Of a stretch of 30,006 bases of DNA, positions 1 through 6,340 are shown piece after piece (positions within the stretch are counted from its first letter, which is position 1; every line of letters starts with the position of its first letter). The position numbers were made by a program, and so were the translations under genes. Source of the stretch: an uncultured Clostridia bacterium (GTDB lineage Bacteria > Bacillota > Clostridia > Christensenellales > UBA1242); NCBI GenBank assembly GCA_944380695.1, contig CALWII010000004.1:1-30006 (forward strand). The letters are read 5' to 3'. A model generated the notes under the pieces. The model did no database searches, was not told the origin of the DNA, and saw only the letters and a list, made by a program, of their open reading frames with translations.

Positions 1-713
1 TTGAAAAGACAAAAAAATATGTTCTTGAACCAAATGTTATTGATAGTATTGCCGAAGTTGTTGTGAATAGATTTAATAGTGAATTATCTAACAATGCAGT
101 TTTAACAAAACTGCAAGAAGAATTAAAAGAAAAGAATAAAGCAATAGACTCTATTCTAAATGCAATGGAAAAAGGAATAATAACAAATTCAACACAAGAA
201 CGACTTATGAAACTTGAAAATGAAAAAGCAATACTTGAAGATAAAGTTGAGCATGAACAAAATCATCAAATAAAACCACTAGAAAAAGAACAAATTGTAA
301 ATTTCATGAAAATATATGCAAGAAAACAATTTGATAACAAAACAGATAAAAACGAGTTTTTTAATAATTTTATTTTAAAAGTATTGCTTTATGATGACAA
401 AATTACAATAGTTTACAATACAAGTTTAAATCCTGCCGAAGAAATATATAACCGTCCAAATGATAATGATGATAACAATGGAAATAGTGATAATGGGACG
501 ACAATTTATAAGAAAGAAATTGAGATTTCAGACAATGAGAATAAAAAATTGCCGTTTGAGTTCAAACGACAATTGTTTGGCGGGAAGAGAGGGATTCGAA
601 CCCTCGCGCCAGTTGCCCGACCTACAGCCTTAGCAGGGCCGCCTCTTCGACCACTTGAGTATCTCCCCATATTTTTGCCATTCTTTGCTTCGATAAAAGT
701 TAATTTCGGTTAA
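1..713 (+). CDS. Serine site-specific recombinase, C-terminal part (5' end outside the window)
   Basis: The reading frame is open from base 3, so this is the tail of a longer gene and the GTG at 63 is not a real start. The visible part matches the C-terminal region of large serine recombinases of Clostridia: a Lys/Glu-rich coiled coil (NKAIDSILNAMEKGI, then RLMKLENEKAILE), then a segment like EQIVNFMKIYAR and the typical ending FILKVLLYDDKITIVYN. In this family that region helps DNA binding and synapsis, while the catalytic serine lies in the missing N-terminus. After an Asn/Asp-rich stretch the frame continues antisense through tRNA-Ser, so about the last 45 residues (GGKRGIRTLAPVARPT onward) are not family sequence. 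The natural stop may have been lost on integration next to the tRNA. The family assignment is fairly sure; whether it is active cannot be judged. Confidence 0.8.
   Translation, partial: EKTKKYVLEPNVIDSIAEVVVNRFNSELSNNAVLTKLQEELKEKNKAIDSILNAMEKGIITNSTQERLMKLENEKAILEDKVEHEQNHQIKPLEKEQIVNFMKIYARKQFDNKTDKNEFFNNFILKVLLYDDKITIVYNTSLNPAEEIYNRPNDNDDNNGNSDNGTTIYKKEIEISDNENKKLPFEFKRQLFGGKRGIRTLAPVARPTALAGPPLRPLEYLPIFLPFFASIKVNFG
542..573 (-). terminator. Rho-independent terminator of tRNA-Ser
   Basis: On the minus strand, arms 562-573 and 548-559 form an 11-12 bp hairpin (CGTTTGA/TCAAACG core, extended by ATTG/CAAT through one U-G pair) followed by a run of six T. It starts 5 nt beyond the tRNA CCA end. 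It lies inside the open recombinase frame on the other strand. Confidence 0.75.
578..668 (-). tRNA. tRNA-Ser (anticodon GCU)
   Basis: Read on the minus strand, the 91 nt fold fully. The acceptor stem is GGGGAGA with TCTTCCC (one G-U pair), the D stem CTC/GAG, and the anticodon stem CGGCC/GGCTG around loop CTGCTAA, giving anticodon GCU for AGC/AGU serine codons. A long variable arm (GTCGG/CTGGC with a GCAA loop) is the mark of tRNA-Ser. The T arm is GAGGG-TTCGAAT-CCCTC, the discriminator base is G, and CCA is encoded (578-580). It has a promoter at 732-760 and a terminator at 542-573. It lies antisense within the tail of the recombinase frame. Confidence 0.97.
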
Positions 714-731
714 TCTTTTATCATAACCGTC

Positions 732-760
732 ATTTTATCATACAAACCTTCCTTTGTCAA
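732..760 (-). promoter_or_regulatory. Promoter of tRNA-Ser
   Basis: On the minus strand there is TTGACA (755-760), a 17-bp spacer and TAAAAT (732-737), with TG one base upstream of the -10 (extended -10). The predicted start is near 725, leaving a leader of about 57 nt to be removed in tRNA processing. This promoter makes a coding start at the overlapping TTG (754, plus) unlikely. Confidence 0.8.
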
Positions 761-785
761 ATGTTTTGTTTAAATTATTCGTTTT

Positions 786-812
786 TATAATATTCCTCGT
801 TTTGCGCAAAAC
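786..812 (+). promoter_or_regulatory. Putative -10 box and palindromic operator before the membrane-protein gene
   Basis: A TATAAT hexamer (786-791) is followed by a perfect 14-bp palindrome GTTTTGCGCAAAAC (799-812) lying at the expected transcription start. No good -35 box is found at 16-18 bp (TTGTTT at 766-771 is only 14 bp away), so either the promoter is weak or it needs an activator. The palindrome could bind a dimeric repressor. This is inference from position and symmetry only. Confidence 0.35.
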
Positions 813-843
813 ATTATTAACTTTCAATTTTATGAGGTTTGTA

Positions 844-1416
844 ATGTATAGTTTTCTTAAATTAATTAATTATAATTCAAAACAAAAAAATAATTTAAAT
901 TTTGACATTTCTGGGAATCCTTGCGTAGAAATTGAAATACAAAACAGCAATGAAATAATAGCTCCGTTTCTTATCAACGGAAAACCTACGATAAATGTTG
1001 AATTCGCAAATTTGTTAGACAATCTGTCAAGGTCTGTAAAACCAGGCAAAAAACTGCACTGTAATATAAAATGCCAGGGTTTGAGCGATGACAAAAAGTT
1101 TGATACGGCAGTAGCAATAAAAAACTTTTTTCATAATAGACTGATAGATATAACAAGAAAAATAAAATCAAATTTTAGAATGTTCCTGATTATGTTATTT
1201 TTTTCTGCGGTATTCGTGACTTTTCTTTTTCTGTCTAACTTTTTCGGCGCACCTTTTATTGTGACTGAAATAATTGATATAGTGACTTGGGGTTTTGTGT
1301 GGGAGGCCGTTGATTTAATAGCTTTTCAACAACGGTTGTATAAATTTGAATTTGAAAGCAACAACTGCATTTACAATATGAAAATAACATTTGTTGCCGA
1401 CTATGAACATCTGTAA
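844..1416 (+). CDS. Small membrane protein of unknown function
   Basis: I do not recognise a named function. The ATG at 844 is preferred because GAGG (834-838) sits about 6 nt upstream; an in-frame ATG at 832 and a TTG at 754 lack such sites. The 190-residue product has a soluble N-terminal half with conserved-looking segments (FDISGNPCVEIEI, NLLDNLSRSVKPGKKLHCNI, CQGLSDDKKFDTAVAIKNFF). A hydrophobic segment follows at about residues 118-137 (MFLIMLFFSAVFVTFLFLSN), then a second partly hydrophobic stretch, FIVTEIIDIVTWGFVWEAVD. The last part is polar, so the middle is probably anchored in the membrane with both ends soluble. The ordered motifs suggest a real conserved protein rather than a chance frame. 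It converges with the DUF2188-type gene; no terminator is seen between them. Confidence 0.65.
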   Translation: MYSFLKLINYNSKQKNNLNFDISGNPCVEIEIQNSNEIIAPFLINGKPTINVEFANLLDNLSRSVKPGKKLHCNIKCQGLSDDKKFDTAVAIKNFFHNRLIDITRKIKSNFRMFLIMLFFSAVFVTFLFLSNFFGAPFIVTEIIDIVTWGFVWEAVDLIAFQQRLYKFEFESNNCIYNMKITFVADYEHL

Positions 1417-1467
1417 TGTCGGTTTGGATTAAACAATATTTCTGTACATAAAATAAAGTAAGGATTA

Positions 1468-1689
1468 TTACAAATTATTCTTTTTTTGAAATTGACCGTT
1501 TCTTTTGTGAACAACATACCCCAGTTTTTGTTTTTCGCTTAATTTTTTTACTCGTTCGAGCGCTAACTCTTTTGTGTGAGCGCTTGCGATTACTCTGTCT
1601 GCACCGTCTTTTTTTATAAGCCATTTTCTGTTTTCAGCATCATAAATAACTCTGTAGATGCTTTTTCTTAATTTTTTGTCTTCTGTCAT
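1468..1689 (-). CDS. DUF2188-type small protein
   Basis: This is a 73-residue basic protein starting at ATG 1689, with GGGAGG 5 nt upstream. The core WLIKKDGADRVIASAHTKELALERVKKLSE, followed by GYVVHKRNGQFQ, fits the DUF2188 family pattern: a β-strand with KKDGA, a Ser/Thr-containing loop, an α-helix of the type 'T..eAle.akel', and a strand ending in HK.dG.iq. The family is small, cytoplasmic and of unknown role. It is transcribed divergently from the CvpA-like operon from its own promoter (1714-1742), and its mRNA leader is almost identical to that of the divergent gene. Confidence 0.8.
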   Translation of the reverse strand: MTEDKKLRKSIYRVIYDAENRKWLIKKDGADRVIASAHTKELALERVKKLSEKQKLGYVVHKRNGQFQKKNNL

Positions 1690-1713
1690 ATTTCCTCCCA
1701 ATTATCTACATTA

Positions 1714-1742
1714 ATTTTATTATAAAAGTCGATAAAAGTCAA
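1714..1742 (-). promoter_or_regulatory. Promoter of the DUF2188-type gene
   Basis: On the minus strand there is TTGACT (1737-1742), a 17-bp spacer and TAAAAT (1714-1719). The predicted start near 1707 leaves an 18-nt leader that contains the ribosome binding site. The -35 region overlaps two tandem copies of ATAAAAGTC (1722-1730 and 1732-1740). Confidence 0.75.
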
Positions 1743-1924
1743 CGGGGTACGACACTTATTTGCTAGATTAAAAAAATGTTTTATGTTTTTATAAATTATT
1801 TTTATTTTAAAGTTTAACTTGTTTAAAAAAAGCAAGTTCTAAAAGCGATAAGTAAAATTTTGTTTTGCAGTGGGTGATTATTTTGTCGAATACTTAAAAG
1901 ATGTGAGTATAGATAAGCAAATGC

Positions 1925-1953
1925 TTGTTAAAAAAAATAAAATGGTTTATAAT
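1925..1953 (+). promoter_or_regulatory. Promoter of the cvpA-like/rsmH/ftsL/PBP operon
   Basis: TTGTTA (1925-1930), a 17-bp spacer and TATAAT (1948-1953) predict a start near 1960, 18 nt before the ATG at 1978. It is the only clear promoter found ahead of the four-gene operon. Confidence 0.75.
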
Positions 1954-1977
1954 TGTGTTATATAATTGGGAGGAAAT

Positions 1978-4812
1978 ATGTCTGCAAGTACACTAATTAT
2001 TATACTTGATGTGCTATTCGTTGTTTTTTTAATAATAGGTTTTTTTCAAGGCTTTTACAGGGGAGTAAAAAGGTCCGCACTTGAACTTGGATTAACTATA
2101 GCGGGTATTGTTGTTGCGGGGCTGTTGACGCCAATTGTGACAAACGCATTGTTGGGTATAAAAGTAAATGGCGACCAGACCATAAATCAATATTTTATTC
2201 AATTGCTTAAAGAGGACCAAACTATAGGAACGGTAATTGAAAGTTCATCTAGTTTAGAATCCTTTTTACAATCGCTTCCACAGTTTTTATTTTGTGCAAT
2301 AGTTTTTCTGGTACTTAACATACTTGTCCATTTTGTCTTTTATATCTTATATCTTATTATTTCAGCTATTGCTTTCAAAAGCAAGAAAAAGGAAAAACAA
2401 CTGGGGCTTAAAAGAAATCGTTGGGTAGGTGGACTTATAGGTTTTGCTAAAGTGTTTATTTTTGTTCTTGCAATATCCATGCCGTTAACTAGTTTGGTTA
2501 AGCTTGCAAATAGCGGGACAGAAGTTTTGAGCGCATCAGCAGTAGAAACCGAACAAGCAGAAAAGTCAGAAGCGGTCGTGCCTGAACAATTAACAGAGGC
2601 TTTAGATGGAGTTAACAGGAGCGCTTTTGGAGTTCTAAATGGCGCAGTTGGGCTTGATGATTTTATGTTCGATAGTATTTCTAAAATTGACATAAACGAT
2701 GGTACGGTTTATTTGCGCCAAGATTTAAAAAATTATATCCAAGTTTTTGATGCCGTCGTTGAGATTAAAAATTCTGCCACGGATAAATTCGTAGATTTGG
2801 ATTGGGAGACTATGGATAGTGCATATATTCAAATCACAGAAAGTTCACTTTATGATTTGGTTGTTTTGAATGTCGTTGCAGAAATGGTGGAGAACTACGA
2901 AAACTTGGTGGCGGTTATCCCACAAATATCCGACTATGCTACGCTTCTTGAAGATGTGAAAACGGGGTTAAGTGAGACAGATGACAAAACTGGTTATTTT
3001 AAAAATGATATTGATAAAGCCTATGACATTTTTTCCAGCTTATGCAAGTCGGGTGTTTTAGATGAATTGATTGCTTCCGATAAAAATGTAGAAGATGTTT
3101 TAGCAGATTTTTCAAATAACAACAAACAAACAATGTATAAAGTTTTTGAGGACCTTACACACATAAATGTGGTGCAAGATGCTTTTTCATCGGTTATTGA
3201 TAAGGTCAAAGCTGAAATGGCGACTAGTGAGTTTGCGGAGATTATACTCGGAATCAATACCAAAATTACAGACTGGAGTACCTTTGGGAAACAGTTGGGA
3301 ACGGCTTTTGAAGATTTTGGCGAAATTTCAAAGACTTTAAAAGAACAGTCTACAAGTGTTACGGAAATTTCGACAAATATGTCCAAAATTTTAGCATTAA
3401 GTGAAGACAGTATAAAACCTATTTTTTCAAAAATTGGCGAGCTGTTAGACCTTATTGATAATTTGGAAATATCGCAGACAGAAACGGGCGAAAAATTAAT
3501 ACCTAAAGTGTTAGACTACATTGGCATAGAGGGTGGAAATATTTTAGATGTTCAAGGTGAAAGCATATCTGATTATAAATCTTTATTTGAGTATCTGTCA
3601 TCTCCTGTTGAAAAGATTATAAACATTGATTTTTACAGCGTAATACAAACGAATTTTGATGTGAATGAAGTTATTGTTAAAGTGGCTGATTCAATATCCG
3701 CTTATGATAGTGCCGAAGGGCGAGAGTATTCAACAATTTTATCTGATATCATATTGCCAATATACAAAATTTCGGCATTGCACGATTTAGTGTTTGATGA
3801 ACTCATCAATCAAAGTTCAACGACGGGCATAATCGATCTCTCATTGTTAGATGCACCAGGTTTTGATACTGATTTTGAAGCGTGCTATTCTAATTGGGAG
3901 AATGATTTACCTTTAATCAGTCAAATCTTGTTTGAGTTGAATGACAGATATTTTGATGACAATCAAACACAAACAATGTTGGAGTATTTGTTATCTGGTG
4001 GAGATATAAACGAAGTTTTGAAAAAATTAGACGATGAAGCTGTTGACCTTATTGTGCCACCTATAATGCAAGCTATTTCTATGGAACCATTAAGAAATAA
4101 AATATCCTCAACAATACTTGATAGTTTAGCTGATGTGCTTGACCCATCAGTTTCTGTTTCTTTAAATTTAAACGGGTGCACATTTGACCCTGCAAATTCA
4201 GAAGACCAGACGAGTGAAATAACACAAATTGTTAAAAAAGTTATCGCAATATTAAAATCAAATACTGAAATTGCAAATTTTAAAGAGTTGAACCAAAACC
4301 TTCTTGGCGAATTGTTAGAAACTATAAAATTAAACGCATATCGAGTTGACTTGAGCAATAACAGATTAAAAGAAAAAGGTGCTTTCAGCTCTGTATTTAA
4401 AGCACTAATTTTACAAGCCGAAAAAGAATTTAATGTGAATTTTACAAAGATATTTAATGTAGAACATATTTATCAGGTCGATTTTACAGAAGTGTTTAAA
4501 TTGATCGAACTCGCAAGCCAAAACGAGAACTCTTTTGCAGAAGCATTTAAAGATCTCGTAATAGAGACTGATACTAGCACTTCAACAACCGAAGAAAAAA
4601 TAGACGCTGTCTTGGAAGAAATTCAAATTGAAGAAAATCAAAAACTCGCTGAAGAAATTTTAAGCATAACTGACAAATATCAAATAACCGTAAAACTAAG
4701 TGATGAAGATAAGCCGACCGTTGAAGGCAAAATAGAAGAGTTGGAGAAGGGAGAAAAATTGAGCGCAGATTTAATACAAAGTCTTAAAAATCTGTTTGGA
4801 TTGGAGAATTAA
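1978..4812 (+). CDS. CvpA-family membrane protein with a very large C-terminal extension
   Basis: The start is ATG 1978, with GGAGG 5 nt upstream; the in-frame TTG at 1966 would lie in the ribosome binding site. The 944-residue product begins with a CvpA-like (colicin V production) membrane domain: hydrophobic segments at about residues 5-23, 36-58, 102-132 and 149-170, with the family-like GFFQGFYRGVKRSALEL loop. CvpA proteins usually have about 160-200 residues. Here about 760 further residues follow, acidic and mainly helical in appearance, without recognisable motifs or further membrane spans. If the four segments all cross, the extension lies on one side of the membrane, probably outside. 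The gene is first in an operon with rsmH (1 nt gap), which suggests a link to envelope growth, but CvpA function in such bacteria is not established. The domain call is fairly sure; the role is unknown. Confidence 0.8.
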   Translation: MSASTLIIILDVLFVVFLIIGFFQGFYRGVKRSALELGLTIAGIVVAGLLTPIVTNALLGIKVNGDQTINQYFIQLLKEDQTIGTVIESSSSLESFLQSLPQFLFCAIVFLVLNILVHFVFYILYLIISAIAFKSKKKEKQLGLKRNRWVGGLIGFAKVFIFVLAISMPLTSLVKLANSGTEVLSASAVETEQAEKSEAVVPEQLTEALDGVNRSAFGVLNGAVGLDDFMFDSISKIDINDGTVYLRQDLKNYIQVFDAVVEIKNSATDKFVDLDWETMDSAYIQITESSLYDLVVLNVVAEMVENYENLVAVIPQISDYATLLEDVKTGLSETDDKTGYFKNDIDKAYDIFSSLCKSGVLDELIASDKNVEDVLADFSNNNKQTMYKVFEDLTHINVVQDAFSSVIDKVKAEMATSEFAEIILGINTKITDWSTFGKQLGTAFEDFGEISKTLKEQSTSVTEISTNMSKILALSEDSIKPIFSKIGELLDLIDNLEISQTETGEKLIPKVLDYIGIEGGNILDVQGESISDYKSLFEYLSSPVEKIINIDFYSVIQTNFDVNEVIVKVADSISAYDSAEGREYSTILSDIILPIYKISALHDLVFDELINQSSTTGIIDLSLLDAPGFDTDFEACYSNWENDLPLISQILFELNDRYFDDNQTQTMLEYLLSGGDINEVLKKLDDEAVDLIVPPIMQAISMEPLRNKISSTILDSLADVLDPSVSVSLNLNGCTFDPANSEDQTSEITQIVKKVIAILKSNTEIANFKELNQNLLGELLETIKLNAYRVDLSNNRLKEKGAFSSVFKALILQAEKEFNVNFTKIFNVEHIYQVDFTEVFKLIELASQNENSFAEAFKDLVIETDTSTSTTEEKIDAVLEEIQIEENQKLAEEILSITDKYQITVKLSDEDKPTVEGKIEELEKGEKLSADLIQSLKNLFGLEN

Positions 4813-4813
4813 A

Positions 4814-5749
4814 ATGCAAAAATTCTTACATATACCGGTTCTTGTTAACGAAGCGATAGAGGGGCTAGCAATCAAACAAGATGGAATTTATGTAGATGCT
4901 ACTTGTGGAGGCGGAGGGCATAGCAAAAAAATTTTAGAACGACTTTCAGATAGGGGCAAGCTGATATGTTTTGACCAAGACGAAGAAGCTATTCAAGTTT
5001 GTCAGCAAAGACTTAAAAATTTTAAAAATGTTGTATTTGTAAATAGTAATTTTAAAGACATAAAAAAGGAACTCGCACGATTAGGAATTATGAAAGTCGA
5101 CGGAATTTTGGCAGATTTAGGTGTTAGTAGCTATCAATTAGATAATGCCGAACGGGGATTTTCGTTTTTACACGATGGCCCACTAGATATGAGAATGGAC
5201 AGCAAAAATGAAAAAACCGCCTTTGATGTAATAAACTTTTATTCGGCAGATGAGTTAAAAAGAATATTGTGGGCTTATGGCGAAGAACAAAATGCGGTAA
5301 AAATAGTTGCGGAAATTATAAAAGCTAGAAAAGTTAAACCTATACAAACAACATTAGAATTAAAAGAGATTGTTGAAAGTGCTTTTCCTAAAAAAGTTAT
5401 CTACGGGAAAGGGGGAGTTAGTAAAAAAACATTTCAAGCTGTAAGAATAGAGGTAAATGACGAGTTAGAGGTTTTAAGAACAGCATTAAATGATTTTGTC
5501 CAATTATTAAATACGCAAGGTCGTGCGGTTATTATAACTTTTCACAGCCTTGAAGACAGAATTGTAAAAACTCTATTCAAGGAAAAATCTTCGAACTGTA
5601 TTTGTCCTCCAAAAACGCCAGTCTGTATTTGCGGGCATAAGGCAGAGGGAAAGGTTGTAAACAAAAAACCTATAATGCCTACAGATGATGAGGTCAAAGC
5701 CAATGAGCGTTCCAGGTCTGCAAAAATGCGTATTTTTGAAAAGTTTTAA
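4814..5749 (+). CDS. rsmH: 16S rRNA (cytosine(1402)-N(4))-methyltransferase RsmH
   Basis: The enzyme transfers a methyl group from S-adenosylmethionine to N4 of C1402 in the decoding centre of 16S rRNA. The 311-residue product has the family length and order of motifs: HIPVLVNEAI (6-15), the SAM-binding loop DATCGGGGHS (28-37), ILADLGVSSYQLD and AERGFSF with DGPLDMRMD, ITFHSLEDRIVK, a Cys-rich segment (CICPPKTPVCICG) common in Clostridia, and the ending NERSRSAKMRIFE. ATG 4814 is chosen because GGAG (4803-4806) is 7 nt upstream and the homology begins at HIPVL; the TTG at 4796 lies in the previous gene. It follows the CvpA-like gene by 1 nt, so translation may be coupled. In most Bacillota rsmH opens the dcw cluster after mraZ; no mraZ is present here. 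Confidence 0.97.
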   Translation: MQKFLHIPVLVNEAIEGLAIKQDGIYVDATCGGGGHSKKILERLSDRGKLICFDQDEEAIQVCQQRLKNFKNVVFVNSNFKDIKKELARLGIMKVDGILADLGVSSYQLDNAERGFSFLHDGPLDMRMDSKNEKTAFDVINFYSADELKRILWAYGEEQNAVKIVAEIIKARKVKPIQTTLELKEIVESAFPKKVIYGKGGVSKKTFQAVRIEVNDELEVLRTALNDFVQLLNTQGRAVIITFHSLEDRIVKTLFKEKSSNCICPPKTPVCICGHKAEGKVVNKKPIMPTDDEVKANERSRSAKMRIFEKF

Positions 5750-5783
5750 TTTTAGTCGGAAAAATGATATGACAAATTATAAA

Positions 5784-5799
5784 TTTAGAATAGTCTAAA
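5784..5799. other. Small inverted repeat in the rsmH-ftsL gap
   Basis: TTTAGA and TCTAAA flank a 4-nt loop in the 66-bp gap between rsmH and the FtsL-like gene. It has no T run, so it does not look like a terminator. It might stabilise or process the operon mRNA. Confidence 0.3.
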
Positions 5800-5815
5800 A
5801 TGGAGATGAGTATAA

Positions 5816-6337
5816 ATGAAACAAGAGAAGTCGACTCTTCTGCTCGAAAAAGAAGTTGAAAAAGAAAACAAAAAAACTGTCAGTAAGGCCTCTATTAAAA
5901 AAGAGGTGCATAATCTCGAGCAGTCAAAAAATATAGTTATTGAAACCCCGAACTATGATTTTATTCCGGAAGCCACACCAGAAAAAAAGAAACGACTTCT
6001 GAAGCTTGAAAAAGAAGTCGAAAAAAGTATGCCTAGAAAAACATCTTGGATAAAAAGATCGGTTTTGGCACTAGGAATTGCGCTTACGCTTTCGTTTGGA
6101 ATTTATACGGCAGTTGACCTTTCAAACTCAATTTCTGCATATAATACAATTCAAAACGAATATTCAATTAATGTTGCCACTCTTATGCAAAAAATTGCTT
6201 CGGTGGATTCCGGGAATAAAATGTCAGAGCTTATTGAAACCTTTCCAGACGAGCTTATGCGTCCTAGCGAATTTGAAATTCAGTCAAATTGGTTCGACAG
6301 ATTTTGCAACTTTTTATCGGGGTTATTTGGAGGATAA
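5816..6337 (+). CDS. FtsL-like cell division membrane protein
   Basis: The 173-residue product has a charged cytoplasmic N-terminus of about 80 residues, one membrane segment at about 82-99 (SVLALGIALTLSFGIYTAV), and an extracytoplasmic part beginning DLSNSISAYNTIQNEYSINVA that looks like a short helical region. This bitopic layout and the position between rsmH and the septal PBP are those of FtsL, which with DivIC/FtsB activates septal peptidoglycan synthesis. FtsL sequences are poorly conserved, so the call rests mainly on position and topology. The start is ATG 5816 with GGAG (5802-5805) upstream. The N-terminus is unusually long and carries a duplicated motif, LEKEVEK at about 10-16 and 64-70. 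The C-terminus ends in an aromatic amphipathic stretch (NWFDRFCNFLSGLFGG). Confidence 0.65.
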   Translation: MKQEKSTLLLEKEVEKENKKTVSKASIKKEVHNLEQSKNIVIETPNYDFIPEATPEKKKRLLKLEKEVEKSMPRKTSWIKRSVLALGIALTLSFGIYTAVDLSNSISAYNTIQNEYSINVATLMQKIASVDSGNKMSELIETFPDELMRPSEFEIQSNWFDRFCNFLSGLFGG

Positions 6338-6340
6338 TCC

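Larger units (their letters stand above)
1687..1980. repeat. 19-bp perfect inverted repeat bracketing two divergent promoters
   Basis: The 19-mer ATAATTGGGAGGAAATATG occurs at 1962-1980 (plus) and 1687-1705 (minus). Each copy holds the ribosome binding site and start codon of its gene. The 256 bp between them contain the two outward-facing promoters. The match stops exactly at both ends of the 19 bp. Part of the identity reflects shared Shine-Dalgarno constraint. Confidence 0.7.

Noticed and set aside
754..843. Longer N-terminus for the small membrane protein from TTG 754 or ATG 832
   Set aside because: TTG 754 overlaps the -35 box of the tRNA promoter, and neither site has a ribosome binding site; ATG 844 has GAGG at a good distance.
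1800..1845. Hairpin AACTTG...CAAGTT in the divergent intergenic region as a terminator or small RNA
   Set aside because: The stem is 6 bp with a long loop, has no T run on either strand, and sits between divergent promoters where no terminator is needed.
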